8,151 nucleotides of DNA from Gemmatimonadales bacterium UBA7889. GTDB taxonomy: Bacteria > Gemmatimonadota > Gemmatimonadetes > Longimicrobiales > Gaopeijiaceae. The stretch is taken from positions 1 through 8,151 of the forward strand of contig DLRL01000017.1 in NCBI GenBank assembly GCA_002501085.1, read 5' to 3'. This document shows, one piece after another, positions 1 to 6,216 of the stretch. The notes beneath the pieces were generated by a model. It searched no databases. It saw nothing but the letters and a program-made list of their open reading frames with translations, and was not told where the DNA came from. The position numbers were made by a program, and so were the translations under genes. Positions within the stretch are counted from its first letter, which is position 1, and every line of letters begins with the position of its first letter.

Positions 1-303
1 GCCATCAGCACCAATCGCGAGTGCTATATCTACGCGGTCATTCACGAAAAGAAGTGCTCCATGTGCTTGCGTAAGGTCGCGTAGGTATTTCCCTGTTTCC
101 AGAAGTTTATTGGCAGTCTCCCCCTTGTTTCGGAGTTGGATTGCCTTAGCACCACCCAGCAATGCGGCTTCAACGACTTCAACGATCTTACGGGGTCTCG
201 CTAGACGATGGTCCGTGATCACTATGAGGCGGAGCGCGCTCGTAAGATCTCTTCTCAGCAAGGTCTTGGAGTTGGGCTTAGTGACTAGGTTCACGGTGCC
301 CAT
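1..303 (-). CDS. thiE: Thiamine phosphate synthase, N-terminal part (cut by window edge)
   Basis: ThiE condenses the pyrophosphorylated pyrimidine HMP-PP with the thiazole phosphate HET-P to make thiamine monophosphate in the cytosol. The first 101 codons are visible and the gene continues past position 1. The start of the TIM barrel is clear: strand LIVITD at residues 26-31, the substrate/diphosphate motif QLRNKG at 56-61 (family form QLREKG, with Arg58 and Lys60) and FVNDRVDIALAIGADG at 86-101, carrying the conserved Asn88-Asp89 pair expected to hold Mg2+. The ATG lies inside the end of mltG, giving a 26-nt overlap, with only a weak AGG five bases upstream. Translation is therefore probably coupled to mltG. 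The roughly 20 residues before the first strand are a little long for ThiE, so a later start is possible. The family call is secure; completeness cannot be judged. Confidence 0.9.
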   Translation of the reverse strand, partial: MGTVNLVTKPNSKTLLRRDLTSALRLIVITDHRLARPRKIVEVVEAALLGGAKAIQLRNKGETANKLLETGKYLRDLTQAHGALLFVNDRVDIALAIGADG

Positions 304-1291
304 TAGAACCTATCTGATCCCGCTCTCTCTGAGCTGCTAGTTTCGCCCGATTATGCTCCGCAAGAGTGCGCGTAAAGACATGGCTTCCGTCTGGACGAGC
401 GACAAAATACATGAAGTCCTCTTGAGCAGGATTAAGCGCTGCAGCCAGAGCTAGATCTCCTGGTGAGCAGATCGGGCCCGGTGGCAGACCAGGTTGGGAA
501 TACGTGTTATACGGATGGTCAGCTACTGAATCGATCGCTGCGTAAAGCAGGCGGCTTCGTGGTCCCCCGAGGGCGAAAAGAACAGTGGGGTCGGCTTGGA
601 GAAGCCATCCTTCACGTAGTCGGTTGTGGTAGACGGAAGAAATCCGGGGCATTTCACTATTATGTCGAGCCTCCGCCTGGATGATCGAGGCCAATGTTAC
701 CAACTCGTTCTCAGTCATATTGAGTTCTTTAAGTCGGACCAGGTGTGCTTCGGACCAAGTTGAGTGGTATCGGTCCGCCATCGCTTGAAGAACAGATTCT
801 ACAGATAAGCCGGGAGCGAATCTGTATGTGTCGGGAAACAGATATCCTTCGGAAGTAGGCCCAGGGATCCCCAGGCTTGCTGGCAGGTCAGGATTGTAGA
901 TGACTGAGAGCACAGAATCTTCCGTTACTCCGGTAACTTCGGATATCCGCGGTGCAATTTGGAGCAGCCGGAAACCCTCAGGCACTGTCATCGGGACTGT
1001 CATAACTTCACCCTTCGTCAGCTTTTCAAGGATGTCTCTCCAGCGATTGCCCTTATACAACTCATAACGCCCAGACTTGATGCGCCGATCATCCCCACGT
1101 ATGCGGGCATAAAGCTTGAATGGGCCTTGCGCTCCTATTAAGCCTCGGTTCACTAGGGTATCCGCAACGTCAGAGAGTGTTGAACCGGATGGAACTGTCA
1201 CCTCTAACAGACCATCGGGATCAGTTCCACAGGACATAAGACACACGAGCATTATACTACTCGTGGTTAATCTAGCTCGCGGACTTTTCAC
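278..1291 (-). CDS. mltG: Endolytic murein transglycosylase MltG (YceG-like), probable lipoprotein
   Basis: MltG cleaves nascent glycan strands next to the membrane, leaving 1,6-anhydro-MurNAc ends and limiting strand length behind PBPs. I choose the GTG at 1291, which forms a GTGA overlap with the ruvX stop and has AAGGA 10 nt upstream. A TTG at 1318 would add nine residues. From GTG the protein has 337 aa, the normal family size. It begins with a basic stretch (KSPRAR), a hydrophobic run (residues 8-19) and L-M-S-C21, which reads as a lipobox, whereas MltG is usually anchored by a transmembrane helix. A LysM-like region covers about 28-80. The YceG catalytic domain follows: EGYLFPDTY (148-156), ASIIQAEA with the presumed catalytic Glu207, HNRL, LQADPT (231-236) and YNTYSQPGLPPG. 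The motif has Gln where E. coli has the first Glu, a common variant. The downstream end overlaps thiE. Confidence 0.95.
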   Translation of the reverse strand: MKSPRARLTTSSIMLVCLMSCGTDPDGLLEVTVPSGSTLSDVADTLVNRGLIGAQGPFKLYARIRGDDRRIKSGRYELYKGNRWRDILEKLTKGEVMTVPMTVPEGFRLLQIAPRISEVTGVTEDSVLSVIYNPDLPASLGIPGPTSEGYLFPDTYRFAPGLSVESVLQAMADRYHSTWSEAHLVRLKELNMTENELVTLASIIQAEARHNSEMPRISSVYHNRLREGWLLQADPTVLFALGGPRSRLLYAAIDSVADHPYNTYSQPGLPPGPICSPGDLALAAALNPAQEDFMYFVARPDGSHVFTRTLAEHNRAKLAAQRERDQIGSNGHREPSH

Positions 1292-1716
1292 TTTGTGTGT
1301 TTCCTTAGGTCGAGCCAATTCTGAAGGATTAGCTGCGCTGCCGCTGCATCGATCCTCGCTTTGTTTTCCCTCTTGGTTTTGGGTAGGCCGATCGATCTTA
1401 CTGTCCGCTCCGCGCGCACGGACGTCATTCGTTCATCAATAAAGGAAACCCGAAGGTTCATACGTTTAGCCAGTCGCGCTCCGAAAGCACGCACTTCTTC
1501 AGACCATTCAGTTTCGTTCCCCTCCAGGTTAAGAGGTAGGCCAACTACCAAGTGCTCAGCACCTTTTTCAATTGCAATAGATTCAATCTTAGATAATGGG
1601 GCCCTCTTGCCTCGCCGGCGTATTAGGGTATCCAGAGGCGTAGCAATTGTTTCAGTGGGATCGCTAAGTGCAAGGCCGATTCTCTTCATCCCATAGTCGA
1701 TGCCGAGTACTCTCAT
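1288..1716 (-). CDS. ruvX: Putative pre-16S rRNA nuclease / Holliday junction resolvase-like protein RuvX (YqgF)
   Basis: YqgF/RuvX proteins are cytosolic RNase H-fold nucleases linked to 16S rRNA 5'-end maturation; Holliday-junction resolution has also been proposed. The 142-aa product matches the usual size (about 138-150). Family motifs are intact: MRVLGIDYG with acidic Asp7, GLALSD, VVGLPLNLEGNE (57-68), IDERMTS with Asp94, and ARIDAAAA with Asp123. These three acidic positions are the expected metal-binding triad. The ATG at 1716 is chosen because the family begins with MRxLGIDxG. The same frame stays open 13 codons further upstream into the V4R gene. AAAGGA overlaps the V4R stop codon, but its core lies 12 nt from the ATG, slightly far. 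CCTCCT lies between them and could pair with it. ruvX next to mltG is a known arrangement, for example yrrK/yrrL in Bacillus. It shares GTGA with mltG downstream. Confidence 0.95.
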   Translation of the reverse strand: MRVLGIDYGMKRIGLALSDPTETIATPLDTLIRRRGKRAPLSKIESIAIEKGAEHLVVGLPLNLEGNETEWSEEVRAFGARLAKRMNLRVSFIDERMTSVRAERTVRSIGLPKTKRENKARIDAAAAQLILQNWLDLRKHTK

Positions 1717-1732
1717 CAGGAGGTGTGTTCCT

Positions 1733-2263
1733 TTAAGTTGCAGTAGGGTCAGCATCTATCAGGAGTTGTCCGTATAGGTTGCGGACCATCTGTTCTGAGC
1801 CAAAAGCGAACTCACACGCTCTGTCTCCTCGTGCCCGACATTTGGCCTCGAGCACCGCGACAGGGCTTCCTGCTATTTCAGACAGGAGGCCAGATATAAA
1901 TCCCGTGCTGAAGCAGCAACTTGCACTTTGGTCCACCTCAGCCGTCATTGCTTCCGCCCAATCGTTACTGGTCAGAAAACCTAATCCGGGGTGATCTGCA
2001 TCGACTACTAGCGTTCCCCAGCCCCTGCATGAGAAGAAGTCGCAGAGATGTGTCCAGAATGTGGATTGTATCGTTTCTAGAACTGTATTGTTTAAGCCTT
2101 CTTTGAATATAGCAGAAGCTGAAATCCCCGAACGATACCCGACCTTTTGAAGCAGTGTCGTACTTGAGTGCTTATCAGAAATTGTTCCAAGCTCGTCTCT
2201 CAGGGCACTGAAAGTCCAAGCTGGCACGGTAATCTCCCTCGATGTCATGACTGGTGGTTCCAT
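1733..2263 (-). CDS. V4R (4-vinyl reductase) domain protein, function unknown
   Basis: The 176-aa soluble protein is essentially a single V4R domain. This fold is shared by the bacteriochlorophyll protein BchJ, the effector domains of XylR/DmpR regulators and TRAPP Bet3-like proteins, and it usually binds small or lipophilic ligands. Evidence: the N-terminal helix TLLQKVGYRSG (37-46), central FWTHLCDFFSCRGWG (69-83), and the C-terminal hallmark FSTGFISGLLSEIAG (118-132) followed by KCRARGDRACEFAFG with Cys142 and Cys150, matching the CxAxGDxxCxF signature. Other cysteines are at 74, 79, 116 and 117. No signal peptide, membrane helix, DNA-binding or ATPase domain is seen, so it is not a full XylR-type regulator. 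The ATG at 2263 has AGGAG five bases upstream, the best ribosome site in the window. It sits between mrcA and ruvX, 16 nt before ruvX, so a sensory or scaffolding role in this operon is inference only. Confidence 0.85.
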   Translation of the reverse strand: MEPPVMTSREITVPAWTFSALRDELGTISDKHSSTTLLQKVGYRSGISASAIFKEGLNNTVLETIQSTFWTHLCDFFSCRGWGTLVVDADHPGLGFLTSNDWAEAMTAEVDQSASCCFSTGFISGLLSEIAGSPVAVLEAKCRARGDRACEFAFGSEQMVRNLYGQLLIDADPTAT

Positions 2264-2439
2264 CAGTTCTCCTAGAGCGACTTGCCGAACGTACCTCCCA
2301 GCGATTAGGAGTCGCTAGTGGAAGTCCTTAGATGGACTCGCGATTACATGAGAGATCCATTACAGAGTAATGCCGGCTACTCTGCGATCTACGAGGGATT
2401 ATGGTACCATCCGGAAAATAATCCGAGGAGAGTCTAGTA
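2264..2439 (-). other. Stem-loop-rich intergenic region between mrcA and the V4R gene
   Basis: This 176-nt gap is the only real break in the leftward cluster. It contains several perfect short inverted repeats, listed from the mrcA stop onward: GGATTAT/ATAATCC (2396-2402 with 2418-2424, loop of 15 that includes part of the palindrome ATGGTACCAT at 2401-2410), CAGAGTA/TACTCTG (2363-2369 with 2378-2384), AGTCC/GGACT (2323-2327 with 2334-2338) and AGCGA/TCGCT (2300-2304 with 2312-2316). None is followed by a T run in the leftward direction, so none is a standard Rho-independent terminator. I found no convincing -35/-10 pair. It may hold a processing site, an attenuator or an operator. Structure is seen; function is inferred. 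Confidence 0.45.
2358..2384. repeat. Two mutually exclusive inverted repeats sharing one arm
   Basis: CATTAC-AGA-GTAATG (2358-2372) is a perfect 6-bp dyad with a 3-nt loop. CAGAGTA...TACTCTG (2363-2369 with 2378-2384) is a perfect 7-bp dyad with an 8-nt loop. Both use bases 2363 and 2367-2369, so in a leftward RNA only one can form at a time. The first could instead be a protein-binding dyad. Confidence 0.5.
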
Positions 2440-4629
2440 TTAGCGAAGCCCTCTAAATCGGCGACTCGAACGATCGCACAACTCGGTGGGTTCAGTCCCG
2501 GGGAGGTAGTATTCCAGATAACGGTCCTCTTCAGCACACCAGCGGGATGCGAGCTTTCCAGTGCTTCGGTCGACAAGTACAGCATTAAGACCAGGCAGTA
2601 AGGGCCAGCCGTTCTCGATAGGGAGGAGTGGGTTTTGTGCCTGAAAACTGGTGTTATCCCCATCCCCACCCATGTACACTCGGCGCATGAAGGAGGCCCA
2701 CACAGGTGCCGCCAGCCCACCTCCAGTGGCTTGTCGCTTACCTGGACCTAGTGAGAAAATTGGTATGGGTGCGTCCATCCCAAACCAGACCGTCGCGAGA
2801 AGATTTGGTGTGAAGCCCGTAAACCAAACGTCAGTGCCATCGTTTGTAGTGCCTGTTTTGCCTGCAGCTGGGACTTGATATGGAAGACCACCTCGTATGC
2901 GGATAGCATTGTATCCAGTTCCACGTATCACTACGTCCTCAAGCATTGAAACCATGATTCGAGACACGAGGCTGTCGAGGACCTGAGTACGTTCCGGCTG
3001 TGGCTCCCAAAGTACCATGCCCTCAGAGTCTTCCACCCGAAGAATGGGGAATGGTCGGACTTTAGTTCCAAGGCTGGGGAAGGATGAGTACGCTTCAGCT
3101 ATTTGGATAGGGATTACTTCAGCCGCGCCGATCGTCGTAGAAGGGAACCGCTCGATCTCAGTCTGAATCCCCATATGTCGGGCAGTTTGAGCAACTGTTT
3201 CTATACCGACTTCCTCCCAACCCACTTTGATTGCGATCATATTGGTGGAGGTATAAAGTCCTTCTCGCATCGTCATCGGGCCTTTGAATTCCCCACCGAA
3301 GTTAGCTGGACGCCAGTCCTCACCGCTGACTTGTGGGTAGACTACTGGAGCATCAACCACGATGTGCGAAGCAGGGATTCCACTGGCTATCGCTGCAGTA
3401 TAAACGAAGGGCTTAAAAGCAGATCCGGCTTGGCGGTTAGCGAGTCGTGCACGATCAAACTTCGACTGCTCAAAGTCTCGCCCACCTAGCATCGCTTTGA
3501 CATGTCCAGTAACGGGATCTAGCGCGATGAAAGCACCTTGCAGGTAGGGTGTTGATCCCGAGAACGCTTGGACCGTGTCAAAGTCGGAGTAGTATGGATG
3601 TTCGAAGTGAATGGTATCGGCCTCGATTGCCGCCCAACCTTCCTCCATCGACAGCTGCGCTGCTTGCTGCATATCCATGTCGAGCGTTGTATAAACGCGA
3701 AGTCCATTCCGATAAATCTCGTCTCCAAAACGAGAATCGAGGATCTGTCTTACCCATTCTTCGAAATAGGGAGCCACAGAAGTCACGGACCCCGTTGGTT
3801 CGCTCTCGGGTAGTGGGAACTGCTTCCAGCGCGCAGCTTCTTCCCGCTCCAGATGGCCTTCTGCAGCCATACGTGTCAGTACTAAATCTCTACGTGCCCT
3901 TGCTCGGTCGGGGTAGCGAAACGGGTCATAAACCCCAGGCCTATTAAGAATTGCCGCCAGCAGTGCTGCTTCTGCAACATTAATCTGGGCTATGTTTTTC
4001 CCGAGATAATTGCGTGCGGCATTCTGGAATCCATAGCCGCGTCCCATATAGACCTCATTAATATAGGCCTCGAGTATTTGGTCCTTCGTGTAGGCTTTCT
4101 CAAGGTCCAGCGCGACCTGGACTTCCTTTAATTTACGTACGTACCGCCGTTGAAAACCGATCTCGTCAAAGAGATTTCTCGCCAACTGTTGGGTGATTGT
4201 GCTACCGCCGCCAAGATTCCGGAAAGTCAAAATCCCGAAAGCGGCGCGCGCAATGCCGAATGGATCAAAGCCTGAATGTTGATAGAAGCGCTTGTCCTCG
4301 ATCGCTGTTACCGCTTGGGGGATGTACTCGGGTAGTGCCTGAAGTGAAACAGGGGTTCTCCGCTCATATCCGATCTCAGCAATTTGCCGGCCATCGTGGG
4401 AAAGGAGTTTGCTAGTTTGTTCGTGTTCGAATGTTCGGATTCGTGCGATAGATGGGCAGGTATCTCCGGTGCAAAGATTTTGCCAGGATCCCCATACTCC
4501 GCCAACCGCACCGGCGACAAGGAATGATCCGGCCAGTAGGTAGGTGCGTGGCCTCCAAAGCGGCATAAGCCGTGACAGGAGTCGACCTCCTCCCTTCGGC
4601 GTTTTCTTGACTTTTTCTTGAGCCGTCAA
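2440..4629 (-). CDS. mrcA: Bifunctional class A penicillin-binding protein (PBP1A type)
   Basis: This enzyme polymerises lipid II into glycan strands (GT51 glycosyltransferase) and crosslinks stem peptides (transpeptidase) in the periplasm. Of 729 residues, about 27-49 form the N-terminal membrane anchor. The GT51 domain shows EDKRFYQHSGFD with catalytic Glu111, GGSTITQQLARNLF (140-153), RKLKEVQVALDLEKAYTKD and EAYINEVYMGRGYGFQ. The transpeptidase domain shows GSAFK with nucleophile Ser403 and Lys406, STN (461-463) and KTGTTND (591-597). Both active sites look intact. The segment between the two domains is short compared with E. coli PBP1A (850 aa), which carries an extra OB-type domain there. 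Two cysteine pairs (53/58 after the membrane, 698/718 at the C-terminus) could form disulfides. The start is TTG, supported by AGGA seven bases upstream. It is the first gene of the leftward cluster and divergent from aroB. Confidence 0.95.
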   Translation of the reverse strand: MTAQEKVKKTPKGGGRLLSRLMPLWRPRTYLLAGSFLVAGAVGGVWGSWQNLCTGDTCPSIARIRTFEHEQTSKLLSHDGRQIAEIGYERRTPVSLQALPEYIPQAVTAIEDKRFYQHSGFDPFGIARAAFGILTFRNLGGGSTITQQLARNLFDEIGFQRRYVRKLKEVQVALDLEKAYTKDQILEAYINEVYMGRGYGFQNAARNYLGKNIAQINVAEAALLAAILNRPGVYDPFRYPDRARARRDLVLTRMAAEGHLEREEAARWKQFPLPESEPTGSVTSVAPYFEEWVRQILDSRFGDEIYRNGLRVYTTLDMDMQQAAQLSMEEGWAAIEADTIHFEHPYYSDFDTVQAFSGSTPYLQGAFIALDPVTGHVKAMLGGRDFEQSKFDRARLANRQAGSAFKPFVYTAAIASGIPASHIVVDAPVVYPQVSGEDWRPANFGGEFKGPMTMREGLYTSTNMIAIKVGWEEVGIETVAQTARHMGIQTEIERFPSTTIGAAEVIPIQIAEAYSSFPSLGTKVRPFPILRVEDSEGMVLWEPQPERTQVLDSLVSRIMVSMLEDVVIRGTGYNAIRIRGGLPYQVPAAGKTGTTNDGTDVWFTGFTPNLLATVWFGMDAPIPIFSLGPGKRQATGGGLAAPVWASFMRRVYMGGDGDNTSFQAQNPLLPIENGWPLLPGLNAVLVDRSTGKLASRWCAEEDRYLEYYLPGTEPTELCDRSSRRFRGLR

Positions 4630-4716
4630 TTGTCGGTCCTAGGTGCGGAGAGAACCATCGTCAACACAGGATTGCAAGCTTGATGCCAGCATTCTCCACT
4701 CCTTCAAGCTAGCTCA

Positions 4717-4735
4717 CCCCTAGGTAGGGGCTCAA
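4717..4735 (+). repeat. Leader motif copy 1, upstream of aroB
   Basis: CCCCTA-GG-TAGGGG is a perfect 6-bp inverted repeat followed directly by CTCAA. A near-identical element lies at 6183-6203 in the same orientation; they differ by a 2-nt insertion and one substitution. This copy is 105 nt upstream of the aroB start. With a 2-nt loop the full stem cannot close in RNA, so a DNA operator or a shorter hairpin is more likely. No T run follows, so it is not a standard terminator. Confidence 0.5.
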
Positions 4736-4807
4736 GAAGAAATTATGACGAGCGCATGAGTCTTGACCTCAATTGTCAGGCGAGCGAAGCTCTTGGCCAG
4801 TTACGTT

Positions 4808-4821
4808 GGCACTAAGGTGCC
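4808..4821 (+). promoter_or_regulatory. Short hairpin just upstream of aroB
   Basis: GGCAC-TAAG-GTGCC is a perfect 5-bp stem with a 4-nt loop ending 19 nt before the aroB ATG. The TAA stop of a 19-codon open frame (ATG at 4756) falls within the loop. A role in aroB translation is possible but unproven, and an element this short can arise by chance. Confidence 0.25.
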
Positions 4822-4840
4822 GGGCTGGATCCCACCCAAT

Positions 4841-5938
4841 ATGACCATCAAGATTGATATCGGCGCGCCAGGAGAGAGTTACCCGGCACTTATAGGTGCC
4901 GGACTCCTCGAGCAGCTTCCCATTATTCTTGATGAGTACGCACCAGCTTATCGGTATGCTGTGATCTCTGATGACCGAGTCAGTCCTCTGTATGCTAGAG
5001 TGGTCTTAGAACGGTGCAGATCGAGCGGAAAGAAGGCTGAACTATACTCATTCCCAGCCGGTGAAGTCTCAAAAACCAGGAAGAATTGGTCCAAGCTTAC
5101 TGACGGCCTCCTAGACGCTGGGTATGGGCGTGACACCTGCATCATTGCTGTGGGTGGAGGGGTCACTGGAGACCTAGCTGGGTTCGTGGCGGCAACGTTC
5201 CTTCGAGGTGTGCCTCTTGTACAGGTCCCAACGACGTACCTGGCGATGATCGATGCAGCCATAGGTGGGAAGGTCGGCGTGGATACTCAAGCTGGAAAGA
5301 ATCTCGTTGGAGCATTCCACCCACCCAAGTGTGTAATCGCTGACCCTAATGTGCTAGCGACGCTCCCGGGTAATGAACGCTCTGCCGGGCTTGTCGAGGC
5401 GTTCAAACACGGTGCAATCCTAGATGCTGAATACTACGATGACCTACGAGCCGAGATGGACCTACTTCGGAGCGCCGATCCCGAGGCTGCCAAGGTTGCT
5501 GTTGCCGGCTCGATTCGACTTAAGGGAGAGGTTGTCACACAAGATGAACTAGAAAATGGATACCGCCAAATCCTAAATTTTGGGCATACCCTAGGCCATG
5601 CTCTTGAGGCAGCATCGAGATATAGCCTTAGTCATGGTGCTGCGGTTGCTGCCGGTATGGTTATGGAAGCGGAGCTTGGTGAGTGTCTCGAAGTTACAGA
5701 AAGTGGCACGAGTAAGGCCTTGTCTTCGGGGCTGGAGGGTCTTGGCCTTGGCCTCGAGACAATTCCTCAACTCGATCCGGAGGTGGTCATGAGCTTTCTG
5801 AGTTCAGATAAGAAGACACGGTTCGGTCGCTCTCGTTACGTCTTACTTCGCCGTATCGGGGAGGTGGAGGATGCGGAAGGATGGAGCCAGGAGGTTCCTG
5901 AACCTTTGGTCCGCAAGATTATAGGTAACCTCCTGTAG
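4841..5938 (+). CDS. aroB: 3-dehydroquinate synthase
   Basis: AroB converts DAHP to 3-dehydroquinate with catalytic NAD+ and a divalent metal, the second step of the shikimate pathway, in the cytosol. From ATG 4841 the protein has 365 aa, close to the family norm (about 360). The NAD-binding motif VGGGVTGDLAGF is at 104-115, followed by RGVPLVQVPTT and the substrate segment GGKVGV. Metal ligands fall at Glu186 (LVEAFKHG), His249 (NFGHTLGHALE) and His265 (SHGAAVAAGM), almost the E. coli numbering. The C-terminal SDKKTRFG and RRIGEVE motifs are also present. An in-frame TTG at 4763 would add 26 residues that do not resemble AroB, so I prefer the ATG, where the protein opens with MTIKIDIG. No good ribosome-binding site precedes it. 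It stands alone on the plus strand and no terminator is visible after the stop. Confidence 0.96.
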   Translation: MTIKIDIGAPGESYPALIGAGLLEQLPIILDEYAPAYRYAVISDDRVSPLYARVVLERCRSSGKKAELYSFPAGEVSKTRKNWSKLTDGLLDAGYGRDTCIIAVGGGVTGDLAGFVAATFLRGVPLVQVPTTYLAMIDAAIGGKVGVDTQAGKNLVGAFHPPKCVIADPNVLATLPGNERSAGLVEAFKHGAILDAEYYDDLRAEMDLLRSADPEAAKVAVAGSIRLKGEVVTQDELENGYRQILNFGHTLGHALEAASRYSLSHGAAVAAGMVMEAELGECLEVTESGTSKALSSGLEGLGLGLETIPQLDPEVVMSFLSSDKKTRFGRSRYVLLRRIGEVEDAEGWSQEVPEPLVRKIIGNLL

Positions 5939-6132
5939 CCGAAGGAAAAACAACCGAGAGAGAGTTCCTGAGTTGCGATTGGCAAGCTCTAAAGCAGTGC
6001 TATTTAAGTCTCAATCAGAAATGATGAGCGCCAAGAATCTACTCATCAATCTGGGCCTCAAAAGCCTTATATGAAGGGGATAATCCTCCGCTTGAGGACC
6101 TGCGAATAGACTGTAGTAACCCGAGACTCTAT

Positions 6133-6161
6133 TTGGTAGGGTGGATGGACAACGTTATTAT
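6133..6161 (+). promoter_or_regulatory. Putative sigma70-type promoter for the NYN transcript
   Basis: TTGGTA (6133-6138, 4 of 6 consensus bases) and TATTAT (6156-6161, 5 of 6) are separated by exactly 17 nt. Transcription would begin near 6168, just before leader motif copy 2 and about 430 nt before the NYN start codon. This is the best promoter-like pair I found on the plus strand. It is a pattern match only. Confidence 0.4.
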
Positions 6162-6182
6162 CCCTTTGGCTTTCGCCGGTAT

Positions 6183-6203
6183 CCCCTAGAGGTTGGGGCT
6201 CAA
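6183..6203 (+). repeat. Leader motif copy 2, upstream of the NYN gene
   Basis: CCCCTAGAGGTTGGGG followed by CTCAA matches the aroB-upstream element at 4717-4735 at 18 of 19 positions once a 2-nt gap is allowed. Here CCCC/GGGG can close over an 8-nt loop. It would lie about 15 nt into the transcript from the predicted promoter, and both copies are followed by AATTAT within a few bases. Confidence 0.5.
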
Positions 6204-6216
6204 TTATAGGTCCTGT

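Larger units (their letters stand above)
4630..4840. promoter_or_regulatory. Divergent mrcA/aroB control region
   Basis: These 211 bp must hold the promoters for both diverging genes. Leftward, CATAAT (plus coordinates 4742-4747) resembles a -10 box, but its best -35 partner, TTGAGG (4767-4772), is 19 nt away, so the call is weak. I found no convincing rightward promoter. Also present are a hairpin-forming motif repeated after aroB (4717-4735), a short hairpin just before the aroB ATG (4808-4821) and a dyad TGAC-N7-GTCA (4764-4778). Two tiny open frames lie here as well: ATG 4745 (four codons, ending TGA 4757-4759) overlaps ATG 4756 (19 codons, TAA at 4813-4815) through ATGA. Whether they are translated is unknown. 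Confidence 0.35.

Noticed and set aside
1292..1318. TTG at 1318 as the mltG start
   Set aside because: The GTG at 1291 makes a GTGA overlap with the ruvX stop, has AAGGA upstream and gives a normal lipoprotein-type signal. The nine extra residues add nothing recognisable.
2396..2424. Rho-independent terminator after mrcA
   Set aside because: The GGATTAT/ATAATCC stem is A/T-rich with a 15-nt loop and has no T run after it in the leftward direction.
2328..2720. Minus-strand 130-codon frame overlapping the mrcA 3' end
   Set aside because: It overlaps mrcA in another frame, its sequence resembles no family, and the region beyond mrcA is the stem-loop-rich gap.
3103..3947. Plus-strand open frames at 3103-3489, 3549-3947 and 3568-3813
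   Set aside because: They lie antisense within the strongly supported mrcA coding region and have no recognisable domains.
4763..4840. 26-residue N-terminal extension of AroB from TTG 4763
   Set aside because: The extra residues do not resemble AroB, the ATG at 4841 gives the standard MTIKIDIG opening, and metal-ligand numbering then matches E. coli closely.
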